Part shown: positions 36,013 through 48,400 of the stretch, piece by piece | Position numbering within the stretch: position 1 is the stretch's first letter | Layout of the letters: each line of letters starts with the position of its first letter | Assembly: GCF_902459465.1 (NCBI RefSeq) | Contig: NC_047067.1 | Location: forward strand, 15,932,151 to 15,996,150 | From: Asterias rubens | Taxonomy: Eukaryota; Echinodermata; Asteroidea; Forcipulatida; Asteriidae | Direction: 5' to 3' | Length of the DNA: 64,000 nt | Notes under the pieces: model-generated | Database searches by the model: none | What the model was told of the DNA's origin: nothing | The model's input: only the letters and a program-made list of their open reading frames with translations | Program-made: the position numbers and the translations under genes

Positions 36013-36281
36013 AAATTATTTGCACCGCTGTGTTCGTCCTGGGCTCCGGTCTCTACATGGATTGAGGACTGGGTAGAAAAGGTTCTAAACGTAGAAACCA
36101 GAACCGGGAGCGAAAAGGGGTAGGGTGGGTGGGGTAAAAAGAATTCCCCAAAACCCAAAACCCAAATACAAAAAGGGGGTCCGCCGGACAGTCCCACCGC
36201 TATTGACGCCCTCACCTTAGCCCAGCCAGAATCGCGACTGACAAAGAGTCAGTCGCCCTCAACGCCCACAGCGGTGCAAAT
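36013..36281 (-). mobile_element. 269-bp deletion derivative of the DIRS-type element
   Basis: It starts with AAATTATTTGCACCGCTGTG, exactly as the full element at 36285, and ends with the same GACTGACAAAGAGTCAGTCG ... GCGGTGCAAAT tail found at 43882-43926. Only the two termini are kept; the interior is replaced by about 130 bp of joining sequence. AGT flanks it on both sides. Confidence 0.85.
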
Positions 36282-36639
36282 AGTAAATTATTTGCACCGC
36301 TGTGTTCGTCCTGGGCTCCGGTCTCTACATGGATTGAGGACTGGGTAGAAAAGGTTCCTCACCCGCACCCAGGATCCGCACGCCACTGTCACCCACTTTC
36401 CCCCCATCTCTCATCCAACTCTCACACCGTCGCTGCTTGCCCTGCTGGAGATTTAAAAGCCTTCTCAGCCTTGAAGCCGGAGTTTAGGGCTGATAGAACT
36501 CCCCAGCCTGGTCTGCTGGCGATGGCCGCTCCTTTCCTTCATCCTCAATGGCCTTCCTTATTAAAAGAACCGTGGTGCGGCGCCTGGTTACTCTATCCAT
36601 CTATCCAAGTGTGGTGTCTGTACGCTCACTGTGTCACCC

Positions 36640-37450
36640 ATCCGCAGTGATCCGTCACTTCCTGGTCCGTGGCTCCCTGCAACCGCAGAGTGGCTGCTAC
36701 TCCCGCCCTTCCACCGTAGGGTCTTAAGACGCGGTCACCCGGATCTTACGAAGCTGAGAAGTATAGTTTGAGGCGATTCGTGGGGCCGTTTCCAGTGAAC
36801 GGCTTGTTAGTCAACGACCTGTGATCCGGTGTAGATGTCCGTATCCCGTGCAAACCTGACCACGCCTTCCAAAGCCCCTGCCGGGTCCATTTCACTATCT
36901 AATTGGGGATTACAACGAGAGATGAGCCACCTTGCCGCACAGTTTGGCCAATAGTGTGGCTGAGAAGAAGATCTCTGCCATAAATCTTAGTGATTTCACT
37001 GGTCTTCGTTCACCCTAGGTCTTCCGACCTACCTCCTGCCAACCATAGGCACAAGAAGAAGAAAGCCAAGTCCTTGTACAAAATGAACTGCCCCACGAAG
37101 TGTACATGGTCGGTCTCCTGAAGCTTTTTTATTCACTTCCTGATTTCGTTTGCGAGCCACCTGATCCTGTCCGAGAAAATGGGGACTGCTTGTCTGGGCG
37201 TCACCCGGGCTTGCTCAAGCCTCGTTGCCTTTAAATATTTCCGCACTCGAAAGGAAATACAAGGGTTGCCCCATTGTGAATTCTGCCGCCAAGGAAGTGT
37301 CTTTCCACCTGTGTTGAAATAGGCCCTGATCTTACCAATGTATGAATCGACTGTTCCGGCTGAAAGATGTCGCTCACACCCACAGCCAAAAGGTCCACTT
37401 TTTCAAAAATTTCCGCAACCCAAGGCATGAACCTGTGTTCGACCCTTTGA
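36640..37450 (-). pseudogene. Tyrosine recombinase remnant of the DIRS element
   Basis: In shifting minus frames: EIFEKVDLLAVGVSD and RHFLGGRIHNGA (N-terminal helical domain, 37231-37428); TRLEQARVTPRQAVPIFSDR (about 37150-37220); and near the 3' end AGVAATLRLQGATDQEVTDH followed by CGW (about 36650-36720), which matches the helix before the catalytic His/Arg region of DIRS recombinases. Several stops and shifts interrupt it. The enzyme would integrate the circular DNA copy; this one is dead. Confidence 0.65.
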
Positions 37451-37459
37451 GTCTCGATC

Positions 37460-38393
37460 CGCTAAAAACTTAGCCACACCCTCTAGGGTCGCTGAATCGA
37501 GCCCTCGCCGTCAGTGAAATAGCCTGAGCTATGATTGCTCCAAAGAAAGGTCGACAAACTGCTTATCAAACTCCTTTTCTGCGTATTGAATGTCAAACTT
37601 GTCAAAACGATCGTCCAACTCTTTAAGACTCTCCTTGACCCGGTCGAGCTTGAGAGACAAGGAAAGGAAAGAAAACAGTACGGTTACCAAAACCTGTTTG
37701 GGGTAAAAGGAACCTGAGCTAAATATCTAAATCCACGTGCACTCCGGTACGCAAGACCAAAACTGACCTGAGTCATCTTTGCAGTCGTCTCTGTGATTTC
37801 ATACTCCCACAAACCGTTAAATGAACCTGACCTACTAGGTCTGACTGAGTTATACAATCATTGGAGAGAGGAGTTGCTGAGGCAAGAACTCTCAGCAACT
37901 CCTCTACTCATGCACCGCCAGCCTTGCTGATGTCGTTTACACCTCCGTCTAGAACCGCCAACTCCGGCTTCTTTGCTCGACAGGGCTCTGCCAAAACGCT
38001 GCACAAGACTCCCAATCTTGCTCCGCCATTTACCCTCAACCTGGCAACCAGCGACGCTGGCCAACCAAATCCCCTCATACCCTTGAACATCAAATCAGAT
38101 ACTAGAAGCACTGGGTGTTGAGCGGCAAACGAACCTCCCTCGAAATCCGACCATCCGCAGGAAAACGACAAAACGCCAAAAGAGCACTTCATCGCGCACC
38201 GGTTGAGTTAAATGAACAGGTGTGACCTCATCCAACTCGACCATAAAGGAGCAACACTCCCGGACAAAAGGGAAGTAGCAATGAACACTAAAATGAAGCT
38301 TGGCATTTTCCGACAAAGTGCTGCATCTTTTTCAGAAGCACCGAACCTGCTTTCAACATGTCCTCCCTAACATGGGCGAATGAGCACTTCTTC
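37460..38393 (-). pseudogene. RT-to-RNase H region of the DIRS element, decayed
   Basis: Minus-frame pieces such as RDEVLFWRFVVFLRMVGFRG and nearby SFAAQHP fit the segment linking RT to RNase H in DIRS elements (pattern 'WRFLDSWDG..WR'). RNase H catalytic residues are not clearly visible. Stops and shifts are frequent. A 15-bp inverted repeat (AGGAGTTGCTGAG..CTCAGCAACTCCT) lies at about 37868-37903. Confidence 0.45.
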
Positions 38394-39263
38394 TTATCCG
38401 TGATCCAGAAAGATAGGGAGTCTGAAGAAAAAAAAACCTAGACCCAAATGCATCATCCATGAAACCGGCTGCAATTGGCTCTTCTTCAGGTTGATGAAGT
38501 ATCCAAGTGACTGCATGTAACAGACTACATACAACGCTCTAGCAGCCTTTTGACTCGAGTCGCTTATCGAGCCCTGCAAACAAACAAAAACAAACATTCT
38601 GCCTTTAGGAACAAGACTTCCCCTCTCCAGCACACTCTTCAATGAACCGTTCGACGATCCAAACTTCTGTGTGAATGCCCCTGTTTTTTAACCAGGTTGA
38701 GAGACAAAACCCAAGTGAGGAATATATGTAGGCACTGTTTTTGAAACCGAACGGGAGAGTAGTGTCAACAAAATGGAATCCCGCCCACTCGAAGCCACAG
38801 AAGGTCCTAGACCTCTCATTTAGAAGGATTTGTTTGTATCCCTGAGCGTCGTCGATTCCCGAGAACTTTCCACCTCGACTAATCGATTCCACAGTATCCC
38901 CCAATGGAACTAATTTGAAAGGTGTATCCTTACACCAGATGTTCGGTCCCTTCATCGACAAAACTGGTCTGTTTTGGGGTGGTTCGATGGTGAGCGCATT
39001 GACACACCTCGGCGGTTTCGTGCTTTTTACCGCCCCAAAAGCTCCACTGACCCTTCTACAAGGCGCTTCGAAATTGTCTCATTAATGAAAGGGGTGAATT
39101 CCTTGCAAATAGGGGCGTTAGAAAAGTACCTGGGTGGAAGGATAGCCGAGTCAAAGGTTCTACCCCGGTATTTCCCTCTAAAGGGTTGGGAAAACTCAAA
39201 CAGGTCTACGCCCTGACGCAACCATCGCCCTATCTGCTGGCCGGCGTGAGGGCGCTCAGTCAA
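38394..39263 (-). pseudogene. DIRS-type reverse transcriptase, frameshifted
   Basis: Three minus-frame pieces in order. 39263-39027 holds ILPPRYFSNAPICKEFTPFI and KRLVEGSVELLGR. 38990-38605 holds PPQNRPVLSMKGPN, KFSGIDDAQGYKQILLNE, FCGFEWAGFHFVDTTLPFGF and YIYSSLG. 38600-38394 holds LGYFINLKKSQLQPVSWMMH. The pattern 'DD..GY..I.L...S.T..GFEW.G..F...TLPFGFK.S.YIY' is distinctive of DIRS/Ngaro RT rather than LTR or LINE RT. The second catalytic Asp box is not intact. At least two frameshifts. Confidence 0.8.
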
Positions 39264-39779
39264 TATGTCATTCCACGCCTGGGGATGATCGTGCAGACCT
39301 TCCAGCTACAAAATAAATCTGGGTCTCGAAACCGCAGGGCTTGAAAATTAGGCCGGCAAACACCTGAAAGAACTTTAGCAGGACTTGGCTATGATCCATC
39401 GGGGGGCCCTGCAACAACTCATGATATATCTACCCAGAAACACGAACCTCTGCGCCGCCTTGCAGCCTGAGCTGCAACATGGTCAAAGGGGTAGCAAGAT
39501 GAGCGCTCCCACACATGGGTTCCCAATATCTTCAAGAACCGCCTATACTCCTAGGTTTAATCAAGAGAGAAACCGTTCAAAGCACAGCTTGTAAAACATT
39601 TCCAACGGCCAACGACCGATCTATAAAATATATAAAAAGGAAACAAAACTCAGACAATAAATAATGAATACATTTCACATAGAAATGCCATTCTTAGCGC
39701 CAACTGCCAACCGCTCAAATTGTTTTATTTGACACACTAAACCACAACACTACAAGCGACTCAGTGTTCTACGTGCAAT

Positions 39780-39821
<42 letters not shown>

Positions 39822-41100
39822 TAAGTGGGGGGGGGGGGGGGTGCGAGGCATTCCTCGAACAAACCTGAATATCTAATAATTCCCCACTTTAGAACATGCA
39901 CATAGAAAACCCAAATATCATCCCGAGGCTCCCTTCCCCCGATGTACGTTGACTAAAAGTCCACCATGCCAAACCGGCTCAAGAAAACTTTGAGTATTTC
40001 CTTGCAGTCTCGATAAAAATTTACCCCTTTTTCGGCAACGGAAACAGACATCCGTGTCTCTCGGCACATACAACTGCTTCTCTTTGATGTCCTCGGGTGA
40101 TAGAGGAGCGAACTCGGAGACGTACTTACGAAGGAGAGCCATAACATAAGCTACGTTACGATCGTAGAGCCATAACATAAGCAACGTTACGATCGTAGAG
40201 CCATGACATAAGCTACGTTACGATCGTAACCGGTCTCGGGAAGCCTTGAGCAACTGAAGCCTGCCAGGCTTATGGACTTTCAATGCCGACTTTGCCTGTA
40301 TTGAACAAACGTGATACCAGTGCAAACAATCTGCCAAACCTCCTTTAAGAAGCTTCTTTTATTGAGCTCTAGTCTTATAGGAACCCCATTAACCGGGCCA
40401 GTTTCGTATATTATGGTGCCAAAACCGCTATAAAGGCACTCCCCATTTAGAACTCTCTCAGACCATACTCAATGCATAAACGCAACGCCATTCATACTAA
40501 GGGGTAACTGAGGGGGTGCTCCCCCTGAGCCGTACCTATAAATACCGCCCTCTTACCAAGGCTAACTAAGGCCAAAGGCCAAACCAACAGAGGCACCAAA
40601 CTTTCAGAGTGCACACCTCCAAGTCCATTTCCTAGGGCCTTCCCCTGCTGCCCGCCAAAACCGGAAGTGTGGCATTCCCCGTTGCCTTTCCTTTTATTTC
40701 TAACTTTATAAGATACGAAAGTCCTACTCCCCTACTAGCTAGCCTTTTTGGCCGGTAATCCACCCTTCCATTGACCATCATTCTGTCCCCACTGCGTTAC
40801 TCTTAAGGGATCGTAGCCACCCTATGTCTGTAGATAACAACTTTGAATGGGTATAATTTCCGCTTTTTCGGAGCCTTCCCATAGTTCTTTGCCCTCCTTC
40901 TGCTATGTTGCTTGTGTTTGCTTATACATCTGACGAAGACCCGGTGTGGATCAAAGCTAAGGTCATCTCCCCTACTGGCTCTACACAAGTATATAAACTT
41001 ATTTTGTACGTCTAAAAGCTTCAAATCATGATCTCTGGATGTAGGCACTCTCCAAATACTAGACCTCATTTTGCCTGTAGAGATTTTCCAGCGTCCATTG
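39264..41100 (-). pseudogene. Possible gag region of the DIRS element
   Basis: Minus frames at 40184-39918 (containing KYVSEFAPLSPEDIKEKQLY, then CFRCRKRG) and 41069-40803 (Lys/Arg-rich end) lie upstream of RT, where gag is expected. I do not recognise a domain. A T37 tract followed by a G15 tract lies at about 39784-39841. Confidence 0.35.
40141..40233. repeat. 31-bp direct repeat, three copies
   Basis: Unit ATAACATAAGCTACGTTACG followed by ATCGTAGAGCC, at 40141, 40172 and 40203, with one or two changes per copy. It includes the palindrome TACGATCGTA and lies inside the gag-like region of the DIRS element. Confidence 0.9.
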
Positions 41101-41179
41101 GCCGATTAAACCAAAATACGCCTAAACCTAAGGGGGCACTCCCCGTTTTTCCCTAACTTCCAAGGCCCAAGCAAGGGGG

Positions 41180-43200
41180 ACGCCCCAGTGCCGGCCAAGA
41201 CCAAAAGAGAGGGGCAATCCCCGTTTAGAAACAGCCATTTTCAGGGCTCATTACTCAGGGCAATCCCTCATTACGCAAGGCCTACCCAAGTGGGGCACTC
41301 GCCATCCAAAGGTTTTTTATTTTTTTATTTTTTTATTTTTTTATTTTATAGTATTATTAATGGGATCACCCCCCGATGAAAAACCAAAGATGGTCACTCC
41401 CCATTTCAAACACCCGTTTGTTTGTTTGTTTGTTTGTTTGTTTGTTTGTTTGTTTTTTTTTTTCCGGGTTTAATACTTGGGGCTCTCCCCGATTAAAAAG
41501 CAAAACAAGAAGATGGGCTATTCCGTCCCCAATTAAAACACAAATTTTTCTGGGTTCATTACTGGGGCACTTCCCGAAAGAAAGCTAAACAAAGATGGAC
41601 ACTCCCAATTAAAAACACCCGATTTTTCGGGTTCAATACTTGGGGCACTCCCCGAAGGAGCTAACCAAAGATGGGAACTCCCCATACTTGGGGCACTTCC
41701 GGATATAAAACTAACCAAAGATGGGCACTCCCCATTACATAACCGATTTGTCGGGTTCAATCCTTGGGGCACTCCCAGAAGGAAAGCATATCAAATATGT
41801 TAAATTTGCATCGGGATAAAGAATATTAATTTTTTGTTTTTATTGCTGTAGAATTGCAAGGGTCGTGGGTTCGAATCCCACCCGCGTAAAAATGCCTGTG
41901 ATTTTTTTTTTTTTTTTTTTTTTCACAGGACTCGGGGAAAGTACTGAGTATACAGTGATACACACATCGGTGTATATGGGTAAAAACCAAAAATTAACAT
42001 ATCGAAGATGGACACTCCCCATTTAAAACACACGATTTTCCGGGTTCAAAACTTGGGGCACTCCCCGAAGAAGATGGGCACTCCCCGTTTCAAACACCCA
42101 TTTTCCGTGTTCATACTTGGGGCACTCCCCGAAGGAAAACCAAGGATGGGCACTTCCCATCTTAAACACCCAATTTTCCGGGTTCAATCCTTGGGGCACT
42201 CTCAAAAGGAAAGCTAACCAAAGATGGGCACTCCCCATTTAAAACACACAATTTTCAGGGTTCAATACTTGGGGCACTCCCCGAAGAAGATGGGCACTCC
42301 CCATTTCAAACACCCATTTTCCGGGTTCATACTTGGGGCATTTCTGAACATAAAACTAAACAAATATAGGCACTCCTGTAATGTCTTAATAGACTAACGA
42401 ATTAAATCAACACTATTAAAAGCAATAATATACGAATTCATTCTTTGCATCAACATGTGCTTTATTCTCTGTTCCTCAGTTTTCCATTCTGCCTCCGTGT
42501 GACCTTACACGAGGTCAACTCATTTGCATAACCGAGTGTGATCACGTGAACACTACACTCCCCATTTAAAACACCCGATTTTTCGGGTTCATTACTTGGG
42601 GCGTTCCCCGAAGGAAAGCTAAACCAAAGATGGTCACTCCCCATTTAAAACACACACATTTTGGGTTCATACTCGGGGTATTTCCGGATCTAAAGCTAAC
42701 CAGAGATGGGCCCTACCCATTTTTTATTTTCTTTCGGGTTCGTAACTTTGGGGCACTTCCCGATGTAAAGCTAACCAACGATGGGCACTCCCCGTTTAAA
42801 ACACCCATTTTCTGGGTTTATACTTGGGGCACTTCCCGATACATGCATAAAGCAAACAAAAATGGGCACTCCCCATATTTACACCCGATTTTTCCGGGTT
42901 AATTATACTTGGTGCACTCCCCGAAGGAAAGCTAACCAAAGATGGGCACCCCCCCCCCTTTTAAAACGGCCATTGTTTCGGGTTCATTACTTGGGGCACT
43001 CCCCGATGTAAAGCTAAACAAAATGGGCACTACCAATTTAAAACACCCACTTACCATGTTCATTACTATGGGGCACTACCCATGCCTTATGCAAGGCTCA
43101 CCAAGGATAGGCACTCCCATTTAAATTACAAGTTTTTCCGGGTTTATCTAAAACATGGATGCAAAGCTAACCAAATAAAAGGGGGGCTCTCCCCATTGGA
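41180..43200. repeat. Degenerate tandem repeat, unit about 80-90 bp
   Basis: About 20 imperfect copies of a unit built from GATGGGCACTCCCC, ATTTAAAACACCCGATTTT, CGGGTTCATACTTGGGGCAC and TCCCCGAAGGAAAGCTAACC. Simple tracts lie inside: (ATTTTTTT)n at about 41314-41346 and (GTTT)n at about 41417-41452. Position suggests a long 5' non-coding region of the DIRS element. Open frames across it are chance. Confidence 0.85.
41844..41987 (+). mobile_element. tRNA-derived SINE, 5'-truncated
   Basis: A Pol III B box GGTTCGAATCC at 41868-41878 lies in a T-arm-like hairpin (CGTGGGTTCGAATCCCACCCG), followed by GCCTGTGA, a T22 run and a tail with AGTACTGAGTATACAGTGAT and CATCGGTGTATATGGGT. No A box is found upstream. 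It is inserted within the tandem repeat of the DIRS element. I recall similar SINE tails from echinoderms; that is unverified. Confidence 0.65.
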
Positions 43201-44151
43201 GCACTGAACTCCGGACCATTATCTAGGGTACCGATCCGAAGCGCCGAATATTTCGGATCTCAAAAGCTCTGCAGTTTAACCCCAACAAGCTACGGCAAAG
43301 AACAAAACCTGGCGCCAAGCACGGAATTTTTTAACTAACTAGCACGACCCTCAATGGTGCATAAAGTTATCTCAACACACCACCATCCTCGATGGTCCTC
43401 TCTACCCCGATAAAATCAATCTTGTATGTCTGTGTGCGCGCTGGCACTTGCACTTACACTCATGTACCCACTCATGCGACACCCATGGGCCCGCAAGCAA
43501 TCCACCGACCACCATAGACCCTTGATACCACCAAGAAACGTGCCATTGTTAACCTCTCAACGATTTTACAAAGGGTGCCATTATGTCCCATACAAATGCA
43601 CCCAAGCGCAAAAGGACTGGCCGCCATTGTGCCCGGCAAGTGAAACACATGTTCCCTCACATGGGTCTAAATAGTCGAAAATAAGAAAATTTACCTTTCC
43701 TTCCCGAAAGCATATACTATAGATACTACCTTGGTCCTAAGCCATCGACACCCACCCAGTGGTTTCACCATTGCCGTCCACTCCAGATTTCCCAATGGTA
43801 ATTCGGGCACGAGGAATAAATCTTTTTAAAACTTTGGGACCTTCCGCCCAAAACGTCCATCCGGTGGACACCAGACTCGCGACTGACAAAGAGTCAGTCG
43901 CCCTCAACGCCCACAGCGGTGCAAATAGTGTACAAAACCATCTCAAAAATAGGATCTCACAATTGTAACACATTTTACTTAAAAAGTGTTAGCAGAGCGA
44001 GATTTCGATCCGGGAACCTCTGGGTTATGGGCCCAGCACGCTTCCACTGCGCCACTTTGCTTGCTAACAAAGTGATTCAAAATAGTGTACAAAACCATCT
44101 CAAAAATAGGATTTCACAATTGGAACACATTTAAATATCCTTAAAAAGTGT

Positions 44152-44223
44152 TAGCAGAGCGAGGTTTCGATCCTCGGACCTCTGGGTTATGGGCCCAGCA
44201 CGCTTCCACTGCGCCACTCTGCT
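44152..44223 (-). tRNA. tRNA-iMet (CAT), exact consensus
   Basis: All stems pair. A T5 run follows at ACACTTTTTAAGG. The upstream spacer is the octamer kind. Confidence 0.9.
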
Positions 44224-45335
44224 TGCTGCTCAGTGATGCAAATTTGTTTTCAAAACTCTCTAAAAAAACTGGATTGCACAATAATTTGAACACACTTCAA
44301 AAACAAAAACAAAATTCAAAAACTGCGCCACTTTGCTTGCTAACGAAGTGATTCAAAATAGTGTACAAAACCATCTCAAAAATAGGATTTCACAATTTTA
44401 ACACATTTACTTAAAAAGTGTTAGCAGAGCGAGGTTTCGATCTGGGTTATGGGCCCAGCACGCTTCCACTTCGCCAACACTTCGTAGCACACTTCAAAAA
44501 AAAATATAAAAAAATGCGCCACTCTGCTTGGTTACAAAGTGATGCAAAATAGTGTACAAAACCATCTCAAAAATAGGATTTCACAATTTGAACACATTTA
44601 CTTAAAAAGTATTAGCAGAGCGAGATTTCGATCCGGGAACCTCTGTGTTATGGGCCCAGCACGCTTCCACTGCGCCACTCTGCTTGCTTACAAGGTGATA
44701 CACATTTACTTAAAAAGTGTTAGCAGAGCGATATTTCGATCCGGGAACCTCTGGGTTATGGGCCCAGCACGCTTCCACTGCGCCACTCTGCTTACTTACA
44801 AAGTGATGCGTAATAGTGTTCAAAACCATCTCAAAAATAGGATTTCACAATTTGAACACATTTCCTTAAAAATTATTAGCAGTGCTAGGTTTCGATCCTC
44901 GGACCTCTGGGTTATGGGCCCAGCACGCTTCCACTGCGCCACTCTGCTTGCTTACAAAGTGATGCAAAATAGTGTACAAAACCATCTCAAAAATAGGATT
45001 TCACAATTTGATGTACAAAACCATCTCAAAAATAGGATTTCACAATTTGAACACATTTACTTAAAAAGTATTAGCAGAGCGAGATTTCGATCCGGGAACC
45101 TCTGTGTTATGGGCCCAGCACGCTTCCACTGCGCCACTCTGCTTGCTTACAAGGTGATACACATTTACTTAAAAAGTGTTAGCAGAGCGAGATTTCGATC
45201 CGGGAACCCCTGGGTTATGGGCCCAGCACGCTTCCACTGCGCCACTCTGCTTGCTTACAAAGTGATGCGTAATAGTGTTCAAAACCATCTCAAAAATAGG
45301 ATTTCACAATTTGAACACATTTCCTTAAAAATTAT

Positions 45336-45407
45336 TAGCAGAGCGAGGTTTCGATCCTCGGACCTCTGGGTTATGGGCCCAGCACGCTTCCACTGCGCCA
45401 CTCTGCT
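45336..45407 (-). tRNA. tRNA-iMet (CAT), exact consensus
   Basis: The downstream flank differs (ATAATTTTTAAGG) but keeps T5. The upstream spacer is the short kind. Confidence 0.9.
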
Positions 45408-48400
45408 TGCTTACAAAGTGATGCAAAATAGTGTACAAAACCATCTCAAAAATAGGATTTCACAATTTGAAGACATTTAAATATCCTTAAAAAGTGTTAG
45501 CAGAGCGAGGTTTCGATCCTCAGACCTCTGGGTTATGGGCCCAGCACGCTTCCACTGCGCCACTCTGCTTGCTTACAAAGTGATGCAAAATAGTGTACAA
45601 AACCATCTCAAAAATAGGATTTCACAATTTGAACACATTTACTTAAAAAGTATTAGCAGAGCGAGATTTCGATCCGGGAACCTCTGGGTTATGGGCCCAG
45701 CACGCTTCCACTGCGCCACTCTGTTTGCTTACAAGGTGATACACATTTACTTAAAAAGTGTTAGCAGAGCGAGATTTCGATCCGGGAACCTCTGGGTTAT
45801 GGGCCCAGCACGCTTCCACTGCGCCACTCTGCTTGCTTACAAAGTGATGCAAAATAGTGTTCAAAACCATCTCAAAAATAGGATTTCACAATTTGAACAC
45901 ATTTCCTTAAAAATTATTAGCAGAGCGAGGTTTCGATCCTCGGACCTCTGGGTTATGGGCGCAGCCCGCATCCACTGCGCCACTCTGATAGCTTACAAAG
46001 TGATGCAAAATAGTATACAAAACCATCTCAAAAATAGGATTTCACATTTTGAACACATTTACTTAATTCCACTGCGCCACTCTGCTTGCTTACAAAGTGA
46101 TGCAAAATAGTATACAAAACCATCTCAAAAATAGGGTTCCACAATTTGAACACATTTACTTAAAAAGTGTTAGCAGAGCGAGATTTCGATCCTCGGACCT
46201 CTGGGTTATGGGCCAAGCACGCTTCCACTGCGCCACTCTACTAGCTTACAAAGTGATGCAACATAGTGTACAAAACCATCTCAAAAATAGGGTTCCACAT
46301 TTTGAACACATTTACTTTAAAAGTGTTAGCAGAGAGAGATTTCGATCCGGGAACCTCTGGGTTATGGGCCCAGCACGCATCCACTGCGCCACTCTGCTAG
46401 CTTACAAAGTGATGCAAAATAGTGTACAAAACCATCTCAAAAATAGGATTTCACAATTTGAACACATTTACCTAAAAAGTGTTAGCAGAGGGATATTTCG
46501 ATCCTCGGACTTCTGGGTTATGGGCCCAGCACGCTTCCACTGCGCTGCTCTGCTTGCTTACAAAGTGATGCAAAATAGTGTACAAAACACTCTCAAAAAT
46601 AGGATTTCACAACTTGAACACATTTACTTAAAAAGTGTTAGCAGAGCGAGATTTCGATCCTCGGACCTCTGGGTTATGGGCCCAGCCCGCTTCCACTGCG
46701 CCACTCTGCTAGCTTACAAAGTGATGCAAAATAGTGTACAAAACCATCTCAAAAATAGGATTTCACATTTTGAAAACATTTACTTAAAAAGTGTTAGCAG
46801 AGCGATATTTCGATCCTCGGACCTCTGGGTTATGGGCCCAGCACGCTTCCACTGCGCAGCTCTGCTTGCTTACAAAGTGATGCAAAATAGTGTACAAAAC
46901 CATCTCAAAAATAGGATTGCACAATTTGAACACATTTACTTCAAAAGTGTTAGCAGAGCGAGATTTCGATCCTCGGACCTCTGGGTTATGGGCCCAGCCC
47001 GCTTCCACTGCGCCACTCTGCTAGCTTACAAAGTGATGCAAAATAGTGTTCAAAACCATCTCAAAAATAGGATTTCACATTTTGAAAACATTTACTTAAA
47101 AAGTGTTAGCAGAGCAATATTTCGATCCTCGGACCTCTGGGTTATTGGCCCAGCACGCTTCCACTTCGCCACTCTGCTAGCTTACAAAGTGATGCAAAAT
47201 AGTGTACAAAACCATCTCAAAAATAGGATTTCACAATTTGAACACATTTACCTAAAAGGTGTTAGCAGAGCGAGATTTCGATCCTCGGACATCTGTGTTA
47301 TGGGCCCAGCACGCTTCCACTGCGCAGCTCTGCTTGCTTACAAAGTGATGCAAAATAGTGTACAAAACCATCACAAAAATAGGTTTCACATTTTGAACAC
47401 ATTTACTTAAAAAGTGTTAGCAGAGCGAGATTTTATCCGGGAACCTCTAAGTTATGGGCCCAGCACGCTTCCACTGCGCCACTCTTTTAGCTTACAAAGT
47501 GATTCAAAATAGTGTACAAAACCATCTCAAAAATAGGATTTCACAATTTTAACACATTTACTTAAAAAGTGTTAGCAGAGCGAGGTTTCGATCCTCGGAC
47601 CCCAGGGTTATGGGCCCAGCACGCTTCCACTGCGCCACTCTGCTTGCTTACAAAGTGATGCAAAATAGTGTACAAAACCATCTCAAAAAATGGATTTCAC
47701 AATTTGAAAACATTTAAATTTCCTTAAAAAGTCCTAGCAGAGCGAGGTTTCGATCCTCGGACCTCTGGGTTATGGGCCCAGCCCGCTTCCACTGCGCCAC
47801 TCTGCTAGCTTACAAAGTGATGCAAGATAGTGTTCAAAACCATCTCAAAAATAGGATTTAACATTTTGAAAACATTTACTTAAAAAGTGTTAGCAGAGCG
47901 ATATTTCGATGCTCGGACCTCTGGGTTATGGGCCAAGCACGCTTCCACTGCGCCACTCTGCTAGCTTACAAAGTGATGCAAAGTAGTGTACAAAACCATC
48001 TCAAAAATAGGATTTCACATTTTGAACACATTTACTTAAAAAGTGTTAGCAGAGCGAGATTTCGATCCTCGGACCTCTGGGTTATGGGCCCAGCACGCCT
48101 CCACTGCGCCACTCTGCTAGCTTACAAGTCATGCAAAATAGTGTACAAAACCATCTCAAAAATGGGATTACACATTTTGAAAACATTTACTTAAAAAGTG
48201 TTAGCAGAGCGATATTTCGATCCTCGGACCTCTGGGTTATGGGCCCAGCACGCTTCCACTGCGCCACTCTGCTAGCTTACAAAGTGATGCAAAATAGTGT
48301 ACAAAACCATCTCAAAAATAGGATTTCACATCTTGAACACATTTACTTAAAAAGTGTTAGCAGAGCGAGATTTCGATCCTCGGACCTCTGGGTTATGGGC

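Larger units (their letters stand above)
36285..43926 (-). mobile_element. Degraded DIRS-type (tyrosine-recombinase) retrotransposon
   Basis: A 7.6-kb element. Short inverted ends ATTTGCACCGCTGTG (left) and CACAGCGGTGCAAAT (right) are each followed by AGT, and joining the outer flanks at AGT restores the array spacer AAAATAGTGTACAAAACC. On the minus strand the order is gag-like remnants, reverse transcriptase, RNase H region, then tyrosine recombinase, as in DIRS elements. The subterminal hairpin GACTGACaaagaGTCAGTC is present. All frames are broken. The 5' third is filled by tandem repeats, a SINE and a poly-T/poly-G tract. Confidence 0.82.

Noticed and set aside
36013-36281. A solo LTR
   Set aside because: Its ends are inverted, not the TG...CA ends of an LTR, and it has the same termini as the adjacent DIRS element, so it is a deletion derivative.
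41868-41878. A free-standing tRNA gene with GGTTCGAATCC
   Set aside because: Only the T-arm half is present, with no acceptor or D arm upstream. The T-run and tail point to a SINE.
41180-43200. Open frames with repeated 'MGTPHLKHP'-like peptides in the degenerate tandem repeat
   Set aside because: The frames shift from unit to unit and carry many stops. Composition follows the DNA repeat, and no domain is visible.
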